Under the pieces are notes generated by a model. That model ran no database searches, was not told the DNA's origin, and was given only the letters and a program-made list of their open reading frames with translations. Shown here piece after piece: positions 1-8,797 of a stretch of DNA of 8,797 nucleotides. Source of the stretch: an uncultured Actinomycetes bacterium. GTDB taxonomy: Bacteria; Actinomycetota; Thermoleophilia; Solirubrobacterales; 70-9. The stretch lies in assembly GCA_946479725.1 (NCBI GenBank), contig CAMLHB010000088.1, positions 1 to 8,797 on the forward strand, given 5' to 3'. Both the position numbers and the translations under genes were made by a program. Every line of letters begins with the position of its first letter. Position 1 is the stretch's first letter.

Positions 1-91
1 CCCGCCCGCCCGGGATGCGCCTGTTTTACAAACAACCCCGGTGTGGGCCCTTGCCCCCCCCAGGGGCTACAAAGGACGAACGCCACCTCCA
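1..91 (-). other. Region downstream of xerD: G/C-rich structure, no convincing gene
   Basis: On the minus strand a short stem, GCCCC (67-63) with GGGGC (57-53), forms in a run of eight identical bases (54-61). After a further G/C-rich stretch the T-rich string TTGTTTGT (35-28) follows. It could be a weak terminator for xerD. An open frame also begins at an ATG overlapping the xerD stop (TAATG, 92-90) and stays open to the window edge (about 30 codons). Its codons carry more A/T in third positions than the neighbouring genes, and its product resembles nothing I know, so I do not call it a gene. Confidence 0.3.
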
Positions 92-1051
<960 letters not shown>

Positions 1052-1095
1052 GACGGGTGGTTCGCTTTGTTCTTGGGCAGTCCTTGGGGCGCAAG

Positions 1096-1122
1096 GGACC
1101 GTGCGCGGTGGCGCGCGGGTCC
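1096..1122 (-). terminator. GC-rich hairpin between DUF3866 and xerD
   Basis: On the minus strand, GGACC (1122-1118) pairs with GGTCC (1100-1096), and inside it GCGCG (1116-1112) pairs with CGCGC (1107-1103) around a CCAC loop. Together they make a 27-nt, 10-bp two-part stem. It sits 78 nt past the DUF3866 stop and 44 nt before xerD. No U-tract follows, so it may be a weak or U-less terminator of the long operon, or a leader structure of xerD. Which of these applies cannot be decided from sequence. Confidence 0.4.
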
Positions 1123-1132
1123 TGTCATGGGC

Positions 1133-1164
1133 TGTTCGGGGACCCCTGCGCTGGATGTTCGGGG
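1133..1164. repeat. Direct repeat TGTTCGGGG, two copies 23 bp apart
   Basis: In the gap between DUF3866 and xerD, the 9-mer TGTTCGGGG occurs at 1133-1141 and 1156-1164. The copies start 23 nt apart, roughly two helical turns. The first runs into the small palindrome GGGGACCCC (1138-1146). The arrangement would suit a dimeric regulator upstream of xerD, but the motif matches no operator I know and may be chance in G-rich sequence. Confidence 0.4.
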
Positions 1165-1199
1165 TTCCCGGCGCCCATGCCGCCCGCGCGAAGAGCGAG

Positions 1200-2225
1200 T
1201 TAGGCAGACAGCTGGCTGCCGAGGAAGGCTCCCGCGGCTAAGGGGGCGGCGAAAAACAGAGGGTCGTCTTCTAGGGAGCGGCCCATCGTGGTCTTGGGGA
1301 GGTCCGCACCCGCGTATCCCTGAAGGTCTGCAGGTACTTGGTGCACTCGGTGTTGGAGATCTTTCAAAGCGGCAGCTATCTCTGGCTCGTTCCGTGGAAT
1401 TGCGACGTCGACGGGGGCGAGGAGCAGGTCGAGGACGGTGCGGGTGTGGTGACTGAGGCCTCGGTGGCGGTCGCGGGGGTCGGCGCTGGAGAGGCGGGGT
1501 GAGACGACCGTCTGCAGGCCGAGACTGAGCGCCGCGTGGGCGCTGTCCAGGGCGACCATGCCGCCGTGGCCGTACGCGGTCTCCGAGCCGATGATCCCGG
1601 GGCCCGGACCGACCAGCACCGCGTTCCAGCCGAGCGAGATGGCGGCGTCGAGGGCGCCGACGGTGCTGAGCGCCTCGTGCTCGCCGCCGTATGCGGGGGC
1701 GGCGGTGACATGGCCGGCGAGGAGGCCGCGCTCGCGCAGCTGCCTGACGTCGCGGGAGAACGAGCCCGGCAGCGCCCCTCCCCCGGTCTGCACGTAGCCG
1801 ACCCGAAGCCCCGGCGCCCCCTGCACCGCAGCCCACGCCGCCGGCGCCAGGTGCCCGTGCAGCGGCAGCACCAGGACGGGCAGCGGTGCGAGTTTTCCCT
1901 CCATGTCAGGGATAAGTCGCACCGCTTGCTCCTCCACCGGCTTCACCGGGTGCTGGAGCGAGGTGTAGTTCAGCTTCATCGTGTGGGCGCCGTCCACGCC
2001 GCCGCCATCCAACCCCCGAGTGAGGTTGACGTGGACGACGTCGAAGCCGCCCGAGCCGAGACCGAGGTCGAGGGCGGCGACGTTGACGACCACCTCGTCG
2101 CCCTCGCAGATCGCTCCCAGCAGCGCCTCGTCGGCCCAGGCGCGGCGCCGTTCGCCGCCGACTTCGACCTCGAGCGGGTCGGCCGAGACGACGCGGCCGC
2201 GCCGCAACTTCAGGCGGCCCGCCAC
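1200..2225 (-). CDS. DUF3866 family protein of unknown function
   Basis: The product has 341 residues starting at GTG 2225, which overlaps the stop of the M20 peptidase by one base (TAGTG). The frame stays open for about 100 more codons upstream, but that part only shadows the peptidase gene, and the protein-like sequence begins at AGRLKLRRGRVVSADPLEVE. An N-terminal beta-rich segment (about 1-75, with GDEVVVNVAALDLGLGSGGF) precedes a larger alpha/beta part. Glycine- and histidine-rich motifs there look like an active or binding site: LNYTSLQHPV (85-94), VLPLHGHL (119-126), YVQTGGGALPGSFSRD (144-159), APAYGGEHEA (176-185), VGPGPGIIGSETAYGHGG (205-222) and RDRHRGLSHHTRT (251-263). There is no signal peptide or convincing membrane helix. 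I recognise the family as DUF3866, found in actinobacteria and Firmicutes, with no function I know of. Coupling to the peptidase suggests a shared pathway. Confidence 0.82.
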   Translation of the reverse strand: MAGRLKLRRGRVVSADPLEVEVGGERRRAWADEALLGAICEGDEVVVNVAALDLGLGSGGFDVVHVNLTRGLDGGGVDGAHTMKLNYTSLQHPVKPVEEQAVRLIPDMEGKLAPLPVLVLPLHGHLAPAAWAAVQGAPGLRVGYVQTGGGALPGSFSRDVRQLRERGLLAGHVTAAPAYGGEHEALSTVGALDAAISLGWNAVLVGPGPGIIGSETAYGHGGMVALDSAHAALSLGLQTVVSPRLSSADPRDRHRGLSHHTRTVLDLLLAPVDVAIPRNEPEIAAALKDLQHRVHQVPADLQGYAGADLPKTTMGRSLEDDPLFFAAPLAAGAFLGSQLSA

Positions 2226-3337
2226 TAGGTCGCGGCCGGCGCCGCGGCGACGATCCGCTCGCAGACTTCGAGCATCTTGTCGAGGCTGCGAGCCGGAACC
2301 ATCTCGTCGGAGGTGTGGACCAGGTCGGTGCCGTTGGAGAGGAGGACGCAGTCGAAGCCGTCGCGGCGGAAGACGTTGGCGTCGCTGCCGCCGCCGATCG
2401 CCACCCGCCGCGGCTCCAGGCCGGCCCCCCGCAGCCCCTGCTCGGCCAGCACCAGCGCCGCCGAATCCTTCGGCACCTCGTAGCCGCGAAACAGCTCTTC
2501 GATCCGCACGTCGACGTCGCACCCGTGCTCGCTCGCCCCCCAGGCGCAGGCGTCGGCGATCTTCCCCGCCACCGCGGCCGCCCGCTCGGCGTCGAGGCTT
2601 CGGGCCTCGGCGTGGATCGCGCAGTGCCCCGGGACCACGTTGCCCGAGGTCCCGCCGCGGATCAGGCCGACGTTCGCCGTCGTCCCCTCGTCGAGGCGGC
2701 CGATCTCCATCCGCGAGATCGCCGTCGCCGCGGCGGCGATCGCGTTGCTCCCGTCCTCAGGCTTGATCCCAGCGTGCGCCTCGACCCCGATGAAGTCGGC
2801 GAGGATCTTCTGCTGGGTCGGCGTCGAGACGATCACCTCGCCGACCGGCCCGGCGTGGTCGAGGACGAAGCCCGCGCGCGAGCGCAGCTGCGAGGCGTCG
2901 AACGCCTTTGCTCCCCGCAGACCCTGCTCCTCGGCCACGGTCAGCACCAGCTCGATCCCGACCGGCGCGGGGTTTTCGACATGCCGCGCCACCAGCTCCA
3001 TGAAGACCGCCACCGCCGCCTTGTTGTCGGCGCCGAGGATGGTCTCTCCGCGGCTGCGGAAGACGCCCTCCCCCTCGGCCACCTCGATCTGACCCCTGTG
3101 AGGGACGGTGTCGACGTGGGCACAGAACATCAGCCAGTCCTCGCCGGTCCCGACGGAGCGGGCGACGAGGTTGCCCGCCCCTGCTTCCGCGGCGCCCGCG
3201 GCGTCGTCTTCGCTCACCTCGAGACCAAGCGCCCGCAGCTCGGCCGCCAGGGTGTCGGCGATCTCCCGCTCCTCCCCGGTGGGGCTGCGGATCTCGCAGT
3301 ATCGGACGAATCTCTGGTGCAGCCGTGAGCCCTCCAC
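2225..3337 (-). CDS. M20-family zinc metallopeptidase, PepT/YqjE-like
   Basis: The protein is a predicted cytoplasmic two-metal aminopeptidase or related hydrolase of the M20 clan. It has 370 residues, slightly short of classical PepT (about 410). Metal-site residues are all present: H74 and D76 in CAHVDTVP, D104 in LGADNKAA, E136/E137 in VAEEQG, D160 in LDHAG and H341 in VHTSDE. The dimerisation lid lies between the two catalytic halves (about 176-285) and contains EAHAG (186-190). The closing part GGGSDANVF (315-323) is typical of tripeptidase-like members. There is no signal peptide. The start is GTG at 3337, 10 nt after the pyrG stop, with no clear ribosome-binding site, so it probably relies on read-on from pyrG. 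The stop TAG overlaps the DUF3866 GTG (TAGTG). Family assignment is firm; the substrate (tripeptide, dipeptide or an acylated amino acid) cannot be read from sequence. Confidence 0.9.
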   Translation of the reverse strand: MEGSRLHQRFVRYCEIRSPTGEEREIADTLAAELRALGLEVSEDDAAGAAEAGAGNLVARSVGTGEDWLMFCAHVDTVPHRGQIEVAEGEGVFRSRGETILGADNKAAVAVFMELVARHVENPAPVGIELVLTVAEEQGLRGAKAFDASQLRSRAGFVLDHAGPVGEVIVSTPTQQKILADFIGVEAHAGIKPEDGSNAIAAAATAISRMEIGRLDEGTTANVGLIRGGTSGNVVPGHCAIHAEARSLDAERAAAVAGKIADACAWGASEHGCDVDVRIEELFRGYEVPKDSAALVLAEQGLRGAGLEPRRVAIGGGSDANVFRRDGFDCVLLSNGTDLVHTSDEMVPARSLDKMLEVCERIVAAAPAAT

Positions 3338-3347
3338 GGCCGAAAGG

Positions 3348-5020
<1,673 letters not shown>

Positions 5021-5024
<4 letters not shown>

Positions 5025-5857
5025 GCTCTGCCGAGCGAGTCTAGCCAGCGCAGGGGCGGAACCGAATCGATGGTTGCGGAAATTGAGCGAATCTCCCCGT
5101 AGATCGTCAGCGCCGAGACCCCGACGAGCGCGATCAGCCGCGCGTCGGCGCCGAGCGTCGTCAAAAGCCAGACCCCGGCGATCGCCCCGATCAGGTTGGA
5201 GCCAGTGTCGCCGAGCATCGCCCGCTCGCCCAGCGTCAGCCAGGCGCCGACGATCACCGGGCCGACGAAGATCCCCAGCAACTCGAGCGGCCACCAGGTC
5301 CAGGCGCCGAGGCAGAGGCCGGCGCCGAGCAGCATCAGCCCCTTCTCCGCCCGGCCGGGCCGCAGGTCGAGCAGGTTGCCCAGGTTAGTAGTGAGGATCA
5401 GCAGCGCCACGTCGGCGAGGTAGCGCCAGTCTTCGAGCCCGCGGCCGGAGACGACGTAGGCGGCCAGCGCCAGCGCCCCGATCGCCTTGATCGCGCCGGT
5501 CGAGAGCGACCCCGCCCGCAGCGCCGCCCAGTGGCCGCGCCATCCGCGCGGGGTCTCCGCCGCCTCTCCCCGCCCGAGCGAGTCGTCGAGGAAGCCGAGG
5601 AAGGCAATCCCCAGCAGGTAGGGCAGCCAGCGCCGCAGGTCGGGCTCCAGCAGGTCGAGGTCGGCGCGGTCGTCGAGGAAGGCGAGCGGCGCCAGCGCCA
5701 CCAGCGCGGCGGTGGCCAGCACCGCCCCCAGCGGGAAGGCCAGCAGCGCACCGCGGTAGTTCTCACGCACCAGCCCCGCGTCGCGCAGCCCCCGCGCCCC
5801 GGCCGGGACGATGAGCAGCGAGATCGCGAGCGCCAGCGGCAGTCCGACCCAGTACAC
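5021..5857 (-). CDS. Compact MraY/WecA-superfamily polytopic membrane transferase
   Basis: Enzymes of this superfamily transfer a sugar phosphate from a UDP-sugar to a polyprenyl phosphate on the cytoplasmic face of the membrane, starting peptidoglycan or wall-polymer synthesis. The product has 278 residues and about eight or nine hydrophobic segments. Family motifs appear in the expected order: [12 protein letters not shown] (33-44), FLDD (89-92, the Mg-binding aspartate pair), STGAIK (119-124), [16 protein letters not shown] (158-173, counterpart of the NxxNxxDG motif) and GDTGSN (216-221). It is shorter than a typical MraY (about 320-360). The histidine cluster that MraY carries in its last cytoplasmic loop is absent; the corresponding region reads [17 protein letters not shown] (252-268). 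Substrate is therefore unknown, and another acceptor or donor than MraY's is likely. Start is GTG at 5857, 3 nt after the steB-like stop. The stop overlaps the pyrG start as ATGA, so translation is probably coupled. Confidence 0.8.
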
Positions 5858-5860
5858 GCC

Positions 5861-6727
5861 CTATTCGCCTTCGGTCAGCAGGTCGGGGAGCAGCCGGTCG
5901 GCGCTGTTCTTGACGCCGAAGCTGCCCTCGGCGCCGAGCAGCGCGAAGACCATCGCCAGCTTGCCGGCGGCGAGGTCGACGTCGTCGACGCTGGCGAGGT
6001 CGGCGCCGTGGAAGAAGGAGATCGAGGAGGAGTCGTCCGTAGAGGTCTCGACCCCGACCGCCGGCACCCGCGTGGCGGTGATGCCACTCATCAGCGCCTC
6101 CTCCAGCTGACTCGCCTTTTCCTTCTGCAGAGGCCCCATGCCTTCGGGCTGGTCGCGAACGACGATCACCCCGTCGAGCCCCCCGAAGCTGCCGCTGGCC
6201 CGCGAGAAGAGGTGGCCGCGCACGACTTCGGGCAGGTCGCCGCCGATCACCAGTTGCCGACCCAGCCCGGTGCCGAGTTCGGTCAGCTGGTCGGGGTTGG
6301 AGCGCAGGGCGGCGAAACGGGTCTTGGCGAGGTCTTCGGCGAGGCCGTTGACGTCGACCGGCTCGCGGACGACCCCGACCCCGACCAGCCGGCCCCGGGT
6401 CGGCGCCAGCGCCTCCTCGACTTCTTCGGTCACCGGGCTCGGCAGTCCACCGAGGGCGACGATCGCGTAGCGCTTCCCCAGCAGCCGGTTCCGCGTCAGC
6501 ACCGGGTAGACGCGTTCGGAGAACTCGTCGGAGCGGTTGAGGTCGGCCTGCAGTTCGTCGACCTGGGAGCGCGCGTCCTGGAGGTTGCCGACGAGGCTGT
6601 GCTCGAGGTCGCGGCGGGTGTTGTTGAGCGCGTCGCCGCCGAACTGGGCGCCGACCAGGATCCCCACCGCGAGGGCGATGAAGACGGCGATCAGCGAGGT
6701 GGCGTGGTAGCGGGCGGAGTAACCCAT
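5861..6727 (-). CDS. SteB/MctB-like single-pass membrane protein (annotated in databases as 'copper transporter')
   Basis: This 288-residue product belongs to the family of mycobacterial Rv1698 (MctB) and corynebacterial SteB. The family hallmark is visible at the N-terminus: YHATSLIAVFIALAVGILVG (residues 7-26), a signal-anchor helix. A heptad-rich segment likely to form a coiled coil follows (about 33-68, LEHSLVGNLQDARSQVDELQ), then an alpha/beta domain with hydrophobic strands (YAIVALGG, 87-94; LDGVIVVRD, 184-192). The C-terminal family motif is GSFGVKNSADRLLP (268-281). Most of the protein is expected outside the membrane. Start is ATG at 6727 and stop is TAG at 5863-5861, 3 nt before the next gene. 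The copper-channel function proposed for MctB assumes a mycobacterial outer membrane. If this host lacks one, a SteB-like part in cell separation next to SteA is the better guess. No copper-binding Cys/Met/His cluster is visible. Confidence 0.85.
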   Translation of the reverse strand: MGYSARYHATSLIAVFIALAVGILVGAQFGGDALNNTRRDLEHSLVGNLQDARSQVDELQADLNRSDEFSERVYPVLTRNRLLGKRYAIVALGGLPSPVTEEVEEALAPTRGRLVGVGVVREPVDVNGLAEDLAKTRFAALRSNPDQLTELGTGLGRQLVIGGDLPEVVRGHLFSRASGSFGGLDGVIVVRDQPEGMGPLQKEKASQLEEALMSGITATRVPAVGVETSTDDSSSISFFHGADLASVDDVDLAAGKLAMVFALLGAEGSFGVKNSADRLLPDLLTEGE

Positions 6728-6748
6728 CGACTCGCGAAGGCTAGTGCC

Positions 6749-6787
6749 AAGCCGCAGGCGCAGGCGTTTCTTGCGAAGCCGCAGGCG
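6749..6787. repeat. Duplicated 12-bp repeat in the steA-steB spacer
   Basis: The 63-nt spacer 6728-6790 contains the 12-mer AAGCCGCAGGCG twice on the plus strand (6749-6760 and 6776-6787), 27 nt apart start to start. The first copy runs into an extra CAGGCG. The second copy extends to an imperfect stem (6776-6780 against 6785-6790 with one bulged base, loop GCAG) directly after the steA stop. It may be a small dispersed genomic repeat, an mRNA processing or stabilising structure, or a local duplication. No T-tract follows it, so a strong terminator is unlikely, and the genes on either side still look like one operon. Confidence 0.6.
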
Positions 6788-6790
6788 CTT

Positions 6791-7978
6791 TTAGTCGATG
6801 CCGAGCCAGATGCGGATCTTCAGCCAGATCAGTTCGAAGACGTCGTTCAGCGCCGGCGAGGTGATCACGAGGATCGTCACCAGGACCAGGAAGGCGACGA
6901 GGAAGAAGGCCAGCGGCGCCAGGGTGGAGCTGGGGTTGTAGAGCCGACTCACCCCCTTGGCGTCGACCAGGCGCTCGCCGATCTTCAGCCGAGTGAGGAA
7001 GGTCGAGGACATGCCGCCGCGCTTGCGGTCGAGGAACTCGACCAGGTTGAAGTGGGCGCCGACGCTGACGATCAGTGCCGCCCCCTTCTCGTGCGCCATC
7101 AGCATCGCCACGTCCTCGCTGGTCCCGGCGGCGGGGACCACCCGATGCTCGAGCCCCGCCTCCTGCAGCCGCTCGCGTCCCGGGGCGCGGCCGTCGGGAT
7201 AGGCGTGGACGATCAGCTCGGCGCCGCAGCAGAGCGCCTCGTCGCTGGCGGAATCCATGTCGCCAAGGATCAGGTCGGGCTTCAGTCCCGCTTCCAGCAC
7301 CCCGTCGGCGCCGCCGTCGACGGCGACGATCAGCGGCCGCACGTCGCGGATGTAGGCCCGCAACGCCTTCAGGTCGCGGCGGTGGCGGTCGCCGCGGACG
7401 ACGATCAGCACGTGGCGGTCGCGGAAGGAGGCGCGGGTCGGCGGGAAGGCGATGTTGCCGGTCAGGAGGTCGGTCTCTTCGCGTACGTGGGCGACCGTGT
7501 TCTCGGCGAATTCGGCCAGCGCCTCGTCGATCCGCGCCCGGTGCTCCTGCATCTCCCGCTCCAGCTCGGAAACGTGCAGGACCCGGCCGCGCCCAACCTC
7601 CTGCTCACCGACGTAGATAGCGCCGTCGAGGATCCGCACCCGGTCGCCGTCGCTCAGAACCTCGAAGAGGTTCGCCTCCGGCGCGTCGATCAGCCTGATC
7701 CCGGCGCGGGCCAGCATCAGCGGCCCCGCGTTCGGGTACCGGCCCTGCGAGGAAGGCGAAGCGTTCAGGACCGCGACGACCCTTGCTTCGATCAGCTCCT
7801 CGGCGGCGATGCGGTCGATGTCGACGTGGTTGATCACCGCGATCTCACCCGGGCGCAGGCGCTTGACCAGGTGCTTGGTCCGCCCCCCCAAGCGAGCCAC
7901 GCCTTCGACCGGAACCTCAGGCCGCGCCCCGTTCCTGCGACCGAGCAGGGGAAGGCGACGACGACTAGCGGTGGCCAT
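6791..7978 (-). CDS. steA: SteA-type membrane-anchored cell-separation protein (thiamin pyrophosphokinase-like fold)
   Basis: SteA was described in Corynebacterium glutamicum as a cytokinetic-ring component that works with SteB in the RipC-FtsEX cell-separation pathway. The 395-residue product has a basic N-terminus, then a family block with SPSSQGRYPNAGP (about residues 74-86). A domain resembling thiamin pyrophosphokinase follows, with DGGAD (221-225) and GDMDS (239-243), then H258 and GTSEDVAM (285-292). One transmembrane helix near the C-terminus (about 352-373, in APLAFFLVAFLVLVTILVIT) leaves a short tail. The kinase-like part probably faces the cytoplasm. The ATG start at 7978 fits the leaderless promoter just upstream; the stop is TAA. 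The usual pyrophosphokinase motif after the GDxDS box is replaced by TSEDVAM, so kinase activity cannot be assumed. The family is clear from the motif set and from its place between recN and the steB-like gene. Its role in this lineage is inferred. Confidence 0.88.
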   Translation of the reverse strand: MATASRRRLPLLGRRNGARPEVPVEGVARLGGRTKHLVKRLRPGEIAVINHVDIDRIAAEELIEARVVAVLNASPSSQGRYPNAGPLMLARAGIRLIDAPEANLFEVLSDGDRVRILDGAIYVGEQEVGRGRVLHVSELEREMQEHRARIDEALAEFAENTVAHVREETDLLTGNIAFPPTRASFRDRHVLIVVRGDRHRRDLKALRAYIRDVRPLIVAVDGGADGVLEAGLKPDLILGDMDSASDEALCCGAELIVHAYPDGRAPGRERLQEAGLEHRVVPAAGTSEDVAMLMAHEKGAALIVSVGAHFNLVEFLDRKRGGMSSTFLTRLKIGERLVDAKGVSRLYNPSSTLAPLAFFLVAFLVLVTILVITSPALNDVFELIWLKIRIWLGID

Positions 7979-7984
7979 CGGCTC

Positions 7985-8014
7985 AGACTAGGCGAAGGCG
8001 ACCTGAAGAGACAA
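7985..8014 (-). promoter_or_regulatory. Candidate sigma70-type promoter for a leaderless steA transcript
   Basis: Read on the minus strand, the recN-steA gap holds TTGTCT (8014-8009), an 18-nt spacer and TAGTCT (7990-7985). These resemble the -35 (TTGACA) and -10 (TANNNT) consensus. Only 6 nt separate the -10 box from the steA ATG at 7978, so transcription would begin at or next to the A of the start codon. No Shine-Dalgarno sequence is visible before steA, which agrees with leaderless translation, common in actinobacteria. This would be the main promoter of the downstream gene string. The call rests on pattern alone, and chance matches to such short boxes occur. Confidence 0.5.
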
Positions 8015-8028
8015 GGGAAGAGGAGCGA

Positions 8029-8797
8029 TCAGGCAGCAAGCAACTCTCGGGCGTGCTTCGTTGCGGTCTCGTCGCTCTCCTCGGCGCCGAGCATCCGCCT
8101 GATCTCGGCGACGACCTCCTCGCCCTCGAGCCGCTCCACGCTCGCCACCGCCTGCTCGCCGGCGACCTCCTTTTCGAGCCGGAAGTGGACGTCGGCGAGG
8201 GAGGCGACCTGGGGCAGGTGGGTAATGCAGAGGACCTGCCGCTCCTCGCCGAGAGCCTGAAGTCGCTCGCCGACGACCCGGGCCGTCTTACCGCCGACGC
8301 CGGCGTCGATCTCGTCGAAGACCATCGTCCCGGCGCCCGCCGCCCGCCCGAGCCCGCTCAGCGCCAGCATCACCCGCGAGAGCTCGCCGCCGGAGGCCGC
8401 GTCCCGCAGCGGCGCCGCCTCGATCCCTGGGTTCGGCGCGACCCGAAGCTCGACCGTCTCACGACCGGCCGGGCCGAAGCCGTCGACGTGCGGCTCCAGC
8501 GCCACCTCGAGCGAGGCGCCGGCCATCGCCAGCCGGTCCAGTTCCGTCGCGACGCGCTCTTCCAGCGGTCCGGCGGCCGCTTCCCGGCCGGCGGTGAGCC
8601 CATCCGCCAGCTCCGCGCGGCGCCCTTCGGCGGCGGCCAGTGCCGCCTCGGCCTCGGCGCTCCGCTCCCCGGCCCCCTCGAGCCGGGCGATCTCCTCGCG
8701 GCAGTGCTCGGCGTGGGCGAGTACGGACTCGACGCTGCCGCCGTGCTTGCGCTCGAGCTTGTCGATCGCTTCCAGACGCTCCTCGATCGCCTGGAGG
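8029..8797 (-). CDS. recN: DNA repair ATPase RecN, C-terminal part (5' end outside the window)
   Basis: RecN is an SMC-like cytoplasmic ATPase that acts early in double-strand-break repair and recombination. The frame stays open from the window edge and ends at a TGA (8031-8029), giving 255 residues of the C-terminal half. The visible part begins with the end of the coiled coil, which carries the typical RecN pattern LERKHGGSVESVLAHAE (about residues 13-29 of the visible part). Then come the ABC signature SGGELSR (about 135-141), the Walker B motif VFDEIDAG (about 159-166) and the H-loop ITHLPQVA (about 191-198). The Walker A half must lie beyond position 8797. An in-frame ATG at 8526 is internal and not a start, because the homology continues upstream of it. 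The gene lies 50 nt upstream of steA on the same strand, an order familiar from mycobacteria. No defect is visible in the part present. Confidence 0.96.
   Translation of the reverse strand, partial: LQAIEERLEAIDKLERKHGGSVESVLAHAEHCREEIARLEGAGERSAEAEAALAAAEGRRAELADGLTAGREAAAGPLEERVATELDRLAMAGASLEVALEPHVDGFGPAGRETVELRVAPNPGIEAAPLRDAASGGELSRVMLALSGLGRAAGAGTMVFDEIDAGVGGKTARVVGERLQALGEERQVLCITHLPQVASLADVHFRLEKEVAGEQAVASVERLEGEEVVAEIRRMLGAEESDETATKHARELLAA

Noticed and set aside
1133..1164. LexA/SOS box near xerD (GAAC and GTTC half-sites)
   Set aside because: The half-sites are in direct, not inverted, orientation and lack the GAACnnnnGTTC spacing of actinobacterial SOS boxes.
2225..2522. N-terminal extension of DUF3866 by about 100 codons in the same frame
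   Set aside because: The extension is an arginine-rich shadow of the M20 peptidase gene; the beta-rich protein-like sequence starts at the GTG at 2225, which overlaps the peptidase stop.
5025..5294. Extension of pyrG upstream of ATG 5024
   Set aside because: It lies over the transferase 3' end in another frame; CTP synthase homology begins just after 5024 and the ATGA overlap supports that start.
5531..8260. Very long open frame on the plus strand (909 codons) antisense to the transferase, steB-like gene, steA and part of recN
   Set aside because: It is a shadow of GC-rich codon bias. The translation is low-complexity (rich in Q, V, D, A, G, R) with no family motif, while the minus-strand genes carry complete catalytic motifs.

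Overview
The window is high-GC DNA (by eye about 68-70 %). It holds eight genes, all on the minus strand and tightly packed, so it reads as a chromosomal core region and not an accessory island. In transcription order, from the right edge to the left, they are: recN (3' part only), steA, a steB/mctB-like gene, an MraY/WecA-superfamily transferase, pyrG (CTP synthase), an M20-family (PepT-like) metallopeptidase, a DUF3866 protein, and xerD. From memory, this order (recN - steA - mctB/steB - pyrG - one or two variable genes - xerD) matches the actinobacterial neighbourhood known from Mycobacterium (Rv1696 to Rv1701). The variable slot is held there by a NUDIX hydrolase; here it holds an M20 peptidase plus DUF3866. 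GC content, GTG starts, weak or absent Shine-Dalgarno sequences and the DUF3866 gene suggest an actinobacterium outside the mycolic-acid group, possibly class Thermoleophilia (Solirubrobacterales/Gaiellales). That placement is an inference.

Layout. 8797-8029 is the C-terminal ATPase half of recN. A 50-nt gap (8028-7979) carries a promoter-like sequence whose -10 box lies 6 nt before the steA ATG, as expected of a leaderless mRNA. steA (7978-6791) is followed by a 63-nt spacer with a duplicated 12-bp repeat. Next come the steB-like gene (6727-5861), a 3-nt gap, the transferase (5857-5021), a 4-nt ATGA overlap, pyrG (5024-3348), a 10-nt gap, the M20 peptidase (3337-2225), a 1-nt TAGTG overlap and DUF3866 (2225-1200). 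A 148-nt intergenic region (1199-1052) with a hairpin and a direct repeat precedes xerD (1051-92). The last 91 nt, downstream of xerD, hold a G/C-rich structure and no convincing gene.

How the genes fit together. The spacings and overlaps from steB to DUF3866 indicate one polycistronic unit, probably starting at the promoter before steA. Functionally the cluster groups DNA repair and chromosome-dimer resolution (RecN, XerD), cell separation (SteA and SteB-like, both membrane-anchored), a lipid-linked-sugar type membrane transferase, and CTP synthesis. The peptidase/DUF3866 pair is the least understood part. No mobile element, CRISPR array, tRNA or rRNA was seen. The long open frames on the plus strand are antisense shadows produced by the high-GC codon bias.
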